DNA from: Streptomyces flavofungini
GTDB lineage: Bacteria; Actinomycetota; Actinomycetes; Streptomycetales; Streptomycetaceae
Direction: 5' to 3'
DNA length: 64,000 nucleotides
NCBI RefSeq assembly: GCF_030388665.1
Contig: NZ_CP128846.1
Coordinates: 5,902,501-5,966,500 of the forward strand
Of the stretch, positions 42,045 to 50,195 are shown in pieces. Position numbers and translations under genes: made by a program. Below the pieces are notes generated by a model. That model was not told the origin of the DNA. It saw only the letters and a program-made list of their open reading frames with translations, and did no database searches. Positions within the stretch are counted from its first letter, which is position 1. Every line of letters begins with the position of its first letter.

Positions 42045-43928
42045 TCACGCGTCCTGCGCGACCACCTGTCGCTTGCCGCGCGACCCGAGCAGTACGGAGA
42101 TACGATCCGCCGCCACCGGCCGTGAGTACAGCCACCCCTGCCCGGTGTCGCACCCGATCCGGCGCAGCCGCTCCGCCTGCCCGGACGTCTCCACGCACTC
42201 CGCGGTGACGGTGAGCCCGAGGCGGTGGGCGAGTTGCACCAGGGCCTCGACGATCACCTCGTCGGCGGGGTTGATGTGCGCGGACGCCGTGCCGTACTCG
42301 CCCTCGTCGTACTGGAAGCCGCGCACGAAGGAGCCGTCCAGCTTCAGGACGGACACCGGGAGGCGGCTGAGGTAGGCGAGGTTGGAGTAGCCGGTGCCGA
42401 AGTCGTCGATGGCGATGCGGACGCCCATGTCGCTGAGCGCCTGCAGGGCTTGCAGGGGCCGGCCCGCGGAGCCCATGACGGCGGACTCGGTCAGCTCCAG
42501 TTGCAGCAGCCCCGGCGCGAGGCCGGTCTCCGCCAGGATCTCGGCCACGTCCGCCACCAGGTCGGAGTCCCACACCTGGCGCACGGCGACGTTGACGCTC
42601 ACGAACAGCGGCTCCCTGCCGGGGTTCTCGAGCTGCCACCGCCGGGCCTGCCGACACGCGGTCCGCAGCACCCAGCGCCCGAGCTGCACGATCGAGCCGT
42701 CTTCTTCAGCAAGTCCGATGAACCGATTCGGCGTGAGCAAACCGAACTGCGGATGATTCCACCGTACGAGTGCTTCGACACCGCGCACGTCACCGCCCTC
42801 CAGACACACCAACGGCTGGTAGTCCAGGACGAATTCGTCGCGCTCGACGGCGGGGCGCAGCGAACTGGCGAGCGCCTGCCGGGTCATGCGGTGGGCGTTG
42901 CGCTCGGGGTCGAACAGGGTCCAGCGGGCCTTGCCGTCGGCCTTCGCCCAGTACAGCGTGGTGTCGGCGGCCTGCATCAGACCGGTGGTCGTGGTGCCCG
43001 CGGCGCGTCGCTCGACGACGCCGATGGAGGCCGAGACCGAGAGCCGCTGCCCGGACAGGTCGAAGGGTTCCTGGAGCGTTCTGAGGACTGTCTCGGCGAG
43101 TTCGGTGAGCTGGTCGGTGCCGGTGGAGTCCTCCACGAGCAGCGCGAACTCGTCCCCGCCGAGCCGGGCGACCAGCGGCGCCGACGCCCTGCCGTATCCG
43201 GCGCGGTCGGCGAGGGCGGTGAGCCGCTCGGCGACGGCGGCGAGGAGCCGGTCGCCGACGCGGTGGCCGAGCGTGTCGTTGACCGCCTTGAACCCGTCGA
43301 GGTCCAGATAGCAGAGCCCGATCCGGCCGGTGCTCGTGTCGTCGTACGCCCCCGCTTCGAGGGCCGTGGCCAGGCGCTCGAAGAACAGCGCGCGGTTGGG
43401 CAGCCGGGTCACCGGGTCGTGCATCTGCAGATGCCGCAGCCGGGCCTGCAGGTCGCGGCGCGCGCTGATGTCGGCGGCGGCGAGCAGGACGCTGCCCGCG
43501 CCGCGCCGCTCGGGCCCGCCGGGCAGCGGGGACGCGGTGATCTGGGTCCACAGCGAGTGCCCGTCGGGGTGTTTGAGTCGGCGGGTGCAGCGGAGCTTGG
43601 CCTGCCGGCCGCGGAGCACCTCGCGGTACGCGTGCCAGGTGCGGGCGTCGGAGGCGAGATCCACCAGGTCGGCGGCGATCCGCCCGGTGAGGTCGGCGGC
43701 ATCGGCGCCGAGCAGTTCGGCCAGCGCTTCGTTGGCGCTGACGACCAGGCCCTCGCGGTCCACGACGGCGAGGGCCAGGGGGGCCGCCGCGAAGGCGGCG
43801 CGGTAGTCGGCGGCGTACTGGGCGAGGGGGCCGGTCGGGCCCGTTTGGTGACGCTCTGTGACGGCAGGCCGGGCACGGCCGGGGTCTGCGACCGCTGTGG
43901 CGGTCGGCCCTTGTGAGGTTCCGTTCAC
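42045..43928 (-). CDS. PAS-GGDEF-EAL cyclic-di-GMP turnover protein (RmdA-like)
   Basis: A 627-residue cytosolic protein: PAS domain at about 43-158, GGDEF diguanylate cyclase at about 165-335 with intact GGDEF (257-261), and EAL phosphodiesterase at about 350-610 with intact EAL (385-387) and DDFGTGYSNL. No RxxD inhibitory site precedes GGDEF. Domain order and lack of membrane spans match Streptomyces RmdA-type proteins, which act mainly as phosphodiesterases in development. GTG 43928 is preferred because GGGAG lies six bases upstream; the frame is open for 117 more codons without plausible protein. Confidence 0.86.
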   Translation of the reverse strand: MNGTSQGPTATAVADPGRARPAVTERHQTGPTGPLAQYAADYRAAFAAAPLALAVVDREGLVVSANEALAELLGADAADLTGRIAADLVDLASDARTWHAYREVLRGRQAKLRCTRRLKHPDGHSLWTQITASPLPGGPERRGAGSVLLAAADISARRDLQARLRHLQMHDPVTRLPNRALFFERLATALEAGAYDDTSTGRIGLCYLDLDGFKAVNDTLGHRVGDRLLAAVAERLTALADRAGYGRASAPLVARLGGDEFALLVEDSTGTDQLTELAETVLRTLQEPFDLSGQRLSVSASIGVVERRAAGTTTTGLMQAADTTLYWAKADGKARWTLFDPERNAHRMTRQALASSLRPAVERDEFVLDYQPLVCLEGGDVRGVEALVRWNHPQFGLLTPNRFIGLAEEDGSIVQLGRWVLRTACRQARRWQLENPGREPLFVSVNVAVRQVWDSDLVADVAEILAETGLAPGLLQLELTESAVMGSAGRPLQALQALSDMGVRIAIDDFGTGYSNLAYLSRLPVSVLKLDGSFVRGFQYDEGEYGTASAHINPADEVIVEALVQLAHRLGLTVTAECVETSGQAERLRRIGCDTGQGWLYSRPVAADRISVLLGSRGKRQVVAQDA

Positions 43929-44298
43929 CGCTTGCTCCCGCAGTGCAATTGATGTCGAGCAGGTCGATGGGCCCCGAATCCTGGCGGGTCTGGGGAGGCG
44001 GTCGGCCGTTTGGGGGGCGGCCGACGGGGCCGTGAAAGTCTGCCGATCATAGAGGCAGGCCGACGGCCCGTTCCAGCCGTAGCACGCCCCGCGAGGGCCA
44101 TCGAGGCGACCGACAGATCGTTTCTGCTCGGCCCTGTGCAGGCTTCTTCGCTGCTCGACCGCTTGTGACAGCCCGTGAGCGGTCGGAGTGTCGCAACCTG
44201 GCCGATCCTCACTCGACCGGGTCAGACAAACAGGGCGAACTTGGGAAAACCCCCACAGGGTGGGTGAGGTGTCTCGCATTCCGCACCCGGAGGTCGAC
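43929..44298. other. Divergent promoter region, 370 bp
   Basis: This gap separates the start of the cyclic-di-GMP gene from the start of the M6 peptidase gene and should hold both promoters. GGAGG at 44289-44293 is the peptidase ribosome site. I looked for a BldD-type site and found none convincing; no gene or repeat is supported. Confidence 0.4.
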
Positions 44299-45549
44299 GT
44301 GGGGCGTCAGCTCCCCCCTTGGATGCTCACCCGTGGAGGGGAGAGGCCGCGGCTGCGCACCGTGGGCGTCCTCTTCACCTGCCTGACCGCTCTCGCCGCC
44401 ACCTCGCTGGTCGCGGGGCCCGCGATCGCCCATGGCGAGGCGGGTCCGTGTGCCCTGCGGCGCACGCCCGCGCACCACTCGGAAGGCCTCGACACCTGGA
44501 ACGGCGCCTATCCGCGCCCGTCCCGCGCCCTCGACGCCGTCATGGTCTTCCTCTCCTTCCCGGACTCCCCGCCGCTGACGACGCCGCAGGAGCTGGCGGC
44601 CGACTACTTCCCGGCCACGAGTGACTTCTTCGACCAAGCCTCCTACGGGAGGTTCCGGCTGCGCGCCCACCCGCAACACGAATGGGTGGAAATGCCGGAA
44701 GATTCCACGATGTACGCCATAGAGCGGGACTGGGATCCGCAGCACCGCGCGTCCTACCTCCGGGACGCGGTGGCCGTCGCCGACGCGCGCGTGGACTTCT
44801 CCGCGTACGACATCGTGTACTTCGTCGCCGACCCGGACGCGCCCGGGGTCAACTCGGACGCCACGAAGGTCGTCAACTTCGACCGTCCGATGCGGGCCGA
44901 TGGCACCAGCATCCGCCGCATCGTCACCGTCTTCGAACGCCATCCGCCCGACCGCAATGTCCTCGCCCACGAGACCGGTCACGTCTTCGACCTCCCCGAC
45001 CTCTACCACCGGCCCACCGACGGCAAGGGCGACTGGGACACCCACGTCGGCGACTGGGACGTCATGGGCAGCCAGTTCGGCCTCGCCCCTGAGCTGTTCG
45101 GCTGGCACAAGTGGAAGCTCGGCTGGCTGGGGCCCCGCCAGGTGGTCTGCGTCGACGGCGGCCCGCGGCGCCTCACTCTCGACCCGCTCGCCGCCCAGCC
45201 CGTTCCCGGCGGGGGCGGCGCCACCAAGCTGGCCGTCGTCCGCACGGGCCGGGGCAGCGCCGTCGCCATCGAGGCGCGTGGTGCCGTGGGCAACGACCGG
45301 AGTACGTGCCGTGAGGGCGTCCTCGTCTATCGCGTCCGCAACGAGACGGCGTCGGGCCGGGGCCCCGTCGAGGTCATCGACGCCCATCCGGACTCGGAGG
45401 CCTGCGACACCGAATCCGTCTACCCGCCTCTCGCGGACGCGCCGGTGCGGGTCGGCGAGGCCTTCACGGTGCCCGGGGAACGCATCCGCATCGAGGTCGA
45501 GAACCGCACCCCGTCCGGCGCCTGGACCGTCACGATCAGTCCCACGTGA
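44299..45549 (+). CDS. Secreted M6-like zinc metallopeptidase
   Basis: A 416-residue exported protease related to immune inhibitor A (family M6). A signal peptide spans about residues 20-45 (VGVLFTCLTALAATSLVAG then AIA). The zinc site is HETGH at residues 224-228 followed by FDLPDLYH, and the Met-turn GDWDVMGSQFG follows. A small C-terminal beta domain completes it. GTG 44299 is chosen because GGAGG lies five bases upstream. It should degrade extracellular proteins; there is no obvious operon partner. Confidence 0.85.
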   Translation: MGRQLPPWMLTRGGERPRLRTVGVLFTCLTALAATSLVAGPAIAHGEAGPCALRRTPAHHSEGLDTWNGAYPRPSRALDAVMVFLSFPDSPPLTTPQELAADYFPATSDFFDQASYGRFRLRAHPQHEWVEMPEDSTMYAIERDWDPQHRASYLRDAVAVADARVDFSAYDIVYFVADPDAPGVNSDATKVVNFDRPMRADGTSIRRIVTVFERHPPDRNVLAHETGHVFDLPDLYHRPTDGKGDWDTHVGDWDVMGSQFGLAPELFGWHKWKLGWLGPRQVVCVDGGPRRLTLDPLAAQPVPGGGGATKLAVVRTGRGSAVAIEARGAVGNDRSTCREGVLVYRVRNETASGRGPVEVIDAHPDSEACDTESVYPPLADAPVRVGEAFTVPGERIRIEVENRTPSGAWTVTISPT

Positions 45550-45655
45550 TCCTTCCGGGGGGCGTGCGGAGACGCCCAGGGCGCGATGGGGTGCGCGGGG
45601 GAGCCCCAGGGTGCCCCGGGGGGGCTCCGAGGGGGCACTCCATTGTTCCGTCCCC

Positions 45656-45695
45656 CCGGCCGACCTGAAGGGGGGTGTGGGTGGCGAAGCCCCCA
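45656..45695. repeat. Repeat block shared with 17841-17877
   Basis: CCGGCCGACCTGAAGGGGGG followed by TGTGGGTGGCGAAGCCCC, a near copy of the block beside tRNA-Lys copy 1. Confidence 0.6.
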
Positions 45696-45723
45696 CACCG
45701 CGCGGCGAAGCCGCGCAAAAAAA

Positions 45724-45770
45724 CGACAGCGCCTGATGTCCACGCTTTCTGTGGACATCAGACGCTGTCG
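45724..45770 (-). terminator. tRNA-Lys copy 3 terminator
   Basis: A long hairpin: CGACAGCG-C-CTGATGTCCAC, loop GCTTTCT, GTGGACATCAG-A-CGCTGTCG, about 19 pairs with one mismatch. On the minus strand it is followed by TTTTTTTGCG, a true intrinsic-terminator tail. It differs completely from the terminator of copies 1 and 2. Confidence 0.8.
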
Positions 45771-45776
45771 ATGTCG

Positions 45777-45850
45777 TGCGCCGCCAGGGACTCGAACCCC
45801 GGACCCGCTGATTAAGAGTCAGCTGCTCTAACCAACTGAGCTAGCGGCGC
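45777..45850 (-). tRNA. tRNA-Lys (anticodon CUU), copy 3
   Basis: Identical in all 74 bases to copies 1 and 2 but with different flanks on its 3' side. Its first 10 bases overlap the end of the upstream Prim-Pol-like coding sequence, including that gene's stop codon. Confidence 0.95.
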
Positions 45851-46506
45851 CTGCTGACGTCGTAGACCTTAGCATCCTGATCGCCGCCAGGAAAAATCGA
45901 TATACGCACTGCGGAGCTGGTGGCGGCGCGGGCCGCGCGGACGCACGCCCAGAGCAGCACGTCGGGTCCGGGGAGCCAGGGCTGGCGGGTGTCGGGGGCG
46001 ACCAGCCAGCGGGATCCGCGCCGGTCGTCGGGGTCTGTGCCGTGGCCGGCGGTGAGCGGGGGCACGGTCACCGCGTCGCCCGTGCCGTGGCAGAGCAGGG
46101 CGGGGACGGCGGGGCCCCATTCCTCCCACTCCAGGAGCGAGGGGAGGCGGCGGGCCGTTCCTGGAGCCGCGAAGAGCAGCATCCGGCCGCGGTAGGTGGC
46201 CACCGGGCCCGAGCCGGGGCCGTCGTGCCATAACCGGTCGACCATGCGCCGCCCGAAGACGGCGGGCACGCTGACCACGTCGAAGACGGTGCCGCAGGAC
46301 AGGACCGCGGGGGTGGTGGGGCGGGCGCGCCAGTCCGCGAGCGCTCTGTGCGGATACGTTTCGGCGGAGGTGAGCCAGGTGGCGCCCGCGGGGGTGACGT
46401 CGCAGGCGTTGGTGGGGGTGGCGGGGGTGCTGCGGGCGCCGGGTGCAGCGGGCGCAGTGGGGGTGTGGGGGGTGCGGGGGGTGAGGGTGAGGGAGGAGCT
46501 GCTCAT
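45841..46506 (-). CDS. Small bifunctional primase/polymerase-like protein
   Basis: A 221-residue protein resembling the short actinobacterial proteins annotated as bifunctional DNA primase/polymerase (Prim-Pol) N-terminal domain: ATWLTSAETYPHRALADW, LSCGTVFDVVSVPAVFGRR, ALLCHGTGDAVTVPPL and SRWLVAPDT are the recognisable blocks. Catalytic acidic residues of true Prim-Pol are not obvious, so polymerase activity is doubtful. The start at 46506 lacks a strong ribosome site. The gene runs into the tRNA-Lys gene: its TAG is at 45843-45841, inside the tRNA 5' end, so message and tRNA are likely cut from one transcript or compete. Confidence 0.7.
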   Translation of the reverse strand: MSSSSLTLTPRTPHTPTAPAAPGARSTPATPTNACDVTPAGATWLTSAETYPHRALADWRARPTTPAVLSCGTVFDVVSVPAVFGRRMVDRLWHDGPGSGPVATYRGRMLLFAAPGTARRLPSLLEWEEWGPAVPALLCHGTGDAVTVPPLTAGHGTDPDDRRGSRWLVAPDTRQPWLPGPDVLLWACVRAARAATSSAVRISIFPGGDQDAKVYDVSRRR

Positions 46507-46598
46507 GTCGATACATCTACCGGGTGTGAGCGGGTCCTCTCGCTGAGTTGCGGGAAACCGGGACAGTGGCCGGGGGTGTGAGGTACCTTGCCCCACCG

Positions 46599-46608
46599 GC
46601 ATATGCCA
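46599..46608. promoter_or_regulatory. Palindrome GGCATATGCC
   Basis: A perfect 10-base palindrome lies about 95 bases upstream of the Prim-Pol-like gene. The same sequence with flanking bases (TGGCATATGCCAAG) occurs at 30880-30893 upstream of the IclR gene. Function unknown. Confidence 0.3.
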
Positions 46609-46622
46609 AGGGATCTTGTGGG

Positions 46623-47063
46623 TCAGTGGGGGCCGGGTTCCGTTGTCGGATCCGATGAGTCCGACGACTCTGGCGTTTCTGTTGGCCCTGCCGCTTCCGT
46701 CGGGCCCGCCGCGCCCGACGCCTCGGGGTCGCCTCGCAGGAGTTCGCGGCCGAACTCGATCATCTTCTTCGCGTAGTCCTCGGTCCACTCGGCGCGTTCC
46801 GCGATGTCGGCCGGGGTGAGGCGGTCGAAGCGCCGCGGGTCGGCCAGTTGGGCGGCGGCCAGGGCCTGGAACTCGACGGAGCGGTCGGTCGCGGCGCGGA
46901 AGGCCAGGGTCAACTCGGTGGACCTGGCGAGGAGTTCGCGCGGGTCCTCGATGGACTCCAGGTCGAAGAAGTGCTCGGGGTCGGAGGTGGCTTCCGCGGG
47001 CTCGAAGAGGAGCGGTGCGGGGCGCATGCGCTGGCTGGACCGGGGCCGCGAGGGCTCCGCCAT
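46623..47063 (-). CDS. Conserved actinobacterial hypothetical protein
   Basis: A 146-residue cytosolic protein without a named domain. The middle (about 30-110) is helical and rich in Glu/Arg/Leu (FDLESIEDPRELLARSTELTLAFRAATDR) and contains LTPADIAERAEW with some helix-turn-helix character; the C-terminus is an acidic Ser/Thr/Pro tail. The start at 47063 has AGAGGA seven bases upstream. It lies between the helicase operon and the Prim-Pol-like gene on the same strand. Confidence 0.65.
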   Translation of the reverse strand: MAEPSRPRSSQRMRPAPLLFEPAEATSDPEHFFDLESIEDPRELLARSTELTLAFRAATDRSVEFQALAAAQLADPRRFDRLTPADIAERAEWTEDYAKKMIEFGRELLRGDPEASGAAGPTEAAGPTETPESSDSSDPTTEPGPH

Positions 47064-47247
47064 GTCGTTTTCCTCTCGTCGTACGCCACGTGGCCGCATC
47101 CATTGTCCCCCGCCCCGCAAGAGGCCCGCGCGGAGTCGTGTCCCGCGCGGGTGCTGGCGGTGCCCCTCTGCTCGGGTTCCGGCACGGCCCCTCCGGTCCG
47201 GAGGTGGGGTTTCCCCTTCGGCCGGCCGTCCGGTGGGGGTGGTGTGG

Positions 47248-48603
47248 TCAGGGCCAGGGGACCCGGTGGGACGTCAGGCGCGAGAGGATTGCGTGGTTGG
47301 CTTCCCAGCCGTCGGGGAACTTGACCGTGACGCCCAGTTGGACGGGCTCCGTGGAGGGATGGTCGTCCAGGAGGGTGTCGACTCCCGCGCGGCACACCAC
47401 GATGCACGCGTGCCGGTGCCGGGACGTGAGGACGCACAGCCGTCCCGTCTCCAGGTGGAAGGCCGTGGCGTCCGGCCGCCCGGACAGGGGGTGGAGGACC
47501 ACGGTCACGTCGAACTCCCGGCCCTGGAGGCGATTGGCCGTGTCCACGGTCACGTTCGTGACCCCGAGGGCGGAGAGCGCGCCGCGTACGGCTGCTGCCT
47601 GGTCCCGGTGCGCCGTCCCGACGGCGATCCGGTCGGCCGTGAGGGGGACGGGATCGGGCGCCCGCTCGGACGTGGCCGCCCCGCCCCGGTCGAGCAGCCG
47701 CCGCACCACGAGAGCGACGGCCCGGACGGCCTCGGGGTCCGTACGCGGCGTGTTGCGGGCGGGCAGTTCGAGGAGACCCCACCCGGAGTGGGCCGCTTCG
47801 TCGATGACCCGGTCGGGACCCGAACCGTCGGAGGGGACGGCGAAGCCGAGCGCCCGGTCGGCGTGGGAGGTGCCGCTGCGGAAGGGCGTGTAGGGATAGA
47901 ACGCGTCGGAGACCAGCGGCGCGGCCGACGCGGGCAGCCGCCACGACACGGGCAGCCGGTGCTGCGGCAGCCCGGGGTTGTGGGCGAGGAGCGTGGTCAC
48001 CGCGGACGCCGACGGATCGTACGCGAGCCCCGCCCACTGCTCGGCCTCGGCGATGGCGAAGGGGTCCAACTGCCCCGGGTCGCCCACGAACAGGGCCCGC
48101 TCGAAGAGCCCGGCGACAGCGAGGAGCGCGTCGGACCGCATCTGGTACGCCTCGTCGACGATGGCGTGCCGCCAGGGCTCGACGTCCTTGACGTGCCCCC
48201 ACTTCGCGGCGGTGGACACGACGACGTCGAGCCCCGCGAGGTCGCCGGCCTTCGCGGACTTGCGTACGTTCGCGAGGGCGTCGAGCGCCTTGTCGTACGG
48301 GTCGGGGTCGCTGCTGTGCAGTCGGCCGACGGGCAGTTCGGGGTTCTTCTCGGCGAGGCGCAGGACGAGGTCGTCGACCTGGGCGTTGGTCTGGGCGACG
48401 ACCATCAGGGGGCGCCCCGCCGCGGCCAGTTCGAGGGCGGCGCGGACCACGAGGGTCGACTTCCCGGCGCCGGGAGGGGAGTCGACGACGACTCCGCGGT
48501 GCGCGCCGTCGAGCGTGTCGCGCAGGATCGCGTCGGTGGCCCGGGCGGCTTCCGCCCCGGGGTCGAAGGGGGCTGTGCTCGCTTCGAGGGGTGCCGGGCT
48601 CAC
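47248..48603 (-). CDS. SF1B (Dna2/Upf1-like) helicase
   Basis: A 451-residue helicase. Walker A is DSPPGAGKST (41-50), motif II is IVDEAYQM (DEAY at about 150-153), motif III is FVGDPGQLDPF, motif V is DTANRLQGREFD and motif VI is LCVLTSRHRHA, the set found in AAA_11/AAA_12 proteins such as Dna2 and Upf1. It is shorter than most and lacks accessory domains. The GTG start shares GTGA with the stop of the upstream gene, so synthesis is coupled to it. With the Fe-S nuclease two genes upstream it resembles a Dna2 enzyme split into subunits. Confidence 0.85.
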   Translation of the reverse strand: MSPAPLEASTAPFDPGAEAARATDAILRDTLDGAHRGVVVDSPPGAGKSTLVVRAALELAAAGRPLMVVAQTNAQVDDLVLRLAEKNPELPVGRLHSSDPDPYDKALDALANVRKSAKAGDLAGLDVVVSTAAKWGHVKDVEPWRHAIVDEAYQMRSDALLAVAGLFERALFVGDPGQLDPFAIAEAEQWAGLAYDPSASAVTTLLAHNPGLPQHRLPVSWRLPASAAPLVSDAFYPYTPFRSGTSHADRALGFAVPSDGSGPDRVIDEAAHSGWGLLELPARNTPRTDPEAVRAVALVVRRLLDRGGAATSERAPDPVPLTADRIAVGTAHRDQAAAVRGALSALGVTNVTVDTANRLQGREFDVTVVLHPLSGRPDATAFHLETGRLCVLTSRHRHACIVVCRAGVDTLLDDHPSTEPVQLGVTVKFPDGWEANHAILSRLTSHRVPWP

Positions 48604-50195
48604 AGGATGTCCTCCGCTGTCACGGGGTCGGGCCGTTCACCGACGGGGGGCGCCGCCCGCGGGGGACCGCCGTGCGTCCACGGGGTGTCCTCCGGGTCCG
48701 GGAGGCGCGGCCCGCCCCGCTGCTCGTGCTCGAAGAGCGTCCAGCACAGGCGGTCGCCCACCTCCGGGACGGAGCCCGGCTCGGGCTCCTTGCCCCGGCC
48801 CATCTTGTCCAGGAGGCGCAGGACGAGCCCGCCGTCGGGGGCGTGGGCGACGAACTGGAAGGACTGGGGCTTGCCCGCGAGCGAGCGGTAGGCCTTGACG
48901 CCCTCGTCGAGCTGGGGGCGGTCGGCGGTGTCGACGGTGACGAGGGGGCGGGGGCGGGGCGAGCGGCCTTCGCCGTACGCCATGACGACGTCGGTCACCT
49001 CCCCGGCGAAGGCCTCGCCCGCGAGCCGCCGCCCGGCCATGACCAGCGGGTCGTCCAGGGCCTCCTGGGCGTCGAGGCGGGCCTGCTCGCGCTCGCGGGT
49101 GGCGAGCTTGTTCGCGGCGGTGACCGCGTCGTCGACGCGGGGCTGCGGCGGCTCACCGGCGGCGACGCGGTCGCGGTGCCCGGTGAACGACCAGCGGTCC
49201 CCGCGCCACCGGTCGAGGGCGCTCGGCGCCTCGGGCAGGGTGCACAGGATGTCCAGGCCGCGCCACACCGCGTCCCAGGTGGGCCGGGTGCGGCTGGCCA
49301 CGAGGGCGTCGATCTCGCGCTCGGCGGCGCCGAGCGAGGCGAGCAGCGCGTCCGCCTCGACGCCGTCCGCGGCCGCGGCCAGGGCGGTGCGGGCCCGGTC
49401 GTGGCGCTCGATGGCCGGGGCGAGGAGCTGGTTGTCGAACGCCGGGTCCGTGGCGGGGCCCGCGGGCGGACACAGCAACTGCCCGTCGGCGTCCCTGGCC
49501 AGCTCCGCGCGGAGCGCCGCTGCCGCGCCGGACGTCCCCTCGGGCGCCTCGATCCACGCGAGCAGCGCGCCCAGGTGCTGCTCCTCCAGGGAGGACTGGC
49601 CGGTGGCCCAGTGCCGGGACAGCAGGTCGGTCATGGCGAGGAGCAGCGACGAGCCGGGCACGCGGGAGCGCTCGCCGTAGTGCGTGAGCCAGCGCCCGAG
49701 CAGCGGCACGCGCGGGGGCGCGGGATACGGCGCGTCCGGATCCTGCTCGGCCGTGCGCCGGAACCGCATGGAGCGGCCGAGCAGCCGTACGAACTCGATG
49801 CCCGCGCGGCTCGGCACGATCAGCTGCGGGGCGTCCGCGCACAGCTCGGCCTCGACCTTGACGCGCTTGCCGGTCTCCGGGTCGGTCTCGGTGCGCTCGG
49901 CGGCCTCGACGTCGTCCGCGTACGACTCGACGTACGGCAGCAGGATCTCGGCGAGCCGGGACAGGAACGCGAAGCGCAGGTCGCGGTCGCGGGGCTGGGC
50001 CACCGTGAGCAGGCGGGGGGCCGTGCGCTCGGTGCCGATCAGGGCGCCGAGCGGGGCGCCCGTCTCACCGGCGGTGGTGAGCGGCACGAAGACCAAGGGG
50101 CGCTGGGAGAGGTGCCGGTGGCGGACGGTGGCCCGCGGCTGGGCGCGTCCCGTGGTCGCGGCGTCGAGCCGGGCCAGGTTGTCGATCAGGGACAA
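48600..50195 (-). CDS. Central protein of the nuclease-helicase operon, unknown function
   Basis: A 531-residue protein I cannot assign to a family. It is largely helical with charged, coiled stretches (ATREREQARLDAQEALDDP), and has a short beta-rich C-terminal part (about 410-531) containing PRPLVTVDTADRPQLDEG and FVAHAPDGGLVLRLLDKMG, which could be a small nucleic-acid-binding fold. It starts at TTG 50195 with GGAGG upstream, overlaps the nuclease gene by 10 bases and the helicase gene by 4. The tight coupling implies a stoichiometric complex with both neighbours. Confidence 0.72.
   Translation of the reverse strand: MSLIDNLARLDAATTGRAQPRATVRHRHLSQRPLVFVPLTTAGETGAPLGALIGTERTAPRLLTVAQPRDRDLRFAFLSRLAEILLPYVESYADDVEAAERTETDPETGKRVKVEAELCADAPQLIVPSRAGIEFVRLLGRSMRFRRTAEQDPDAPYPAPPRVPLLGRWLTHYGERSRVPGSSLLLAMTDLLSRHWATGQSSLEEQHLGALLAWIEAPEGTSGAAAALRAELARDADGQLLCPPAGPATDPAFDNQLLAPAIERHDRARTALAAAADGVEADALLASLGAAEREIDALVASRTRPTWDAVWRGLDILCTLPEAPSALDRWRGDRWSFTGHRDRVAAGEPPQPRVDDAVTAANKLATREREQARLDAQEALDDPLVMAGRRLAGEAFAGEVTDVVMAYGEGRSPRPRPLVTVDTADRPQLDEGVKAYRSLAGKPQSFQFVAHAPDGGLVLRLLDKMGRGKEPEPGSVPEVGDRLCWTLFEHEQRGGPRLPDPEDTPWTHGGPPRAAPPVGERPDPVTAEDIL

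Noticed and set aside
43929..44298. BldD operator upstream of the cyclic-di-GMP gene
   Set aside because: Expected from biology, but no sequence with a convincing match to the BldD box was found.
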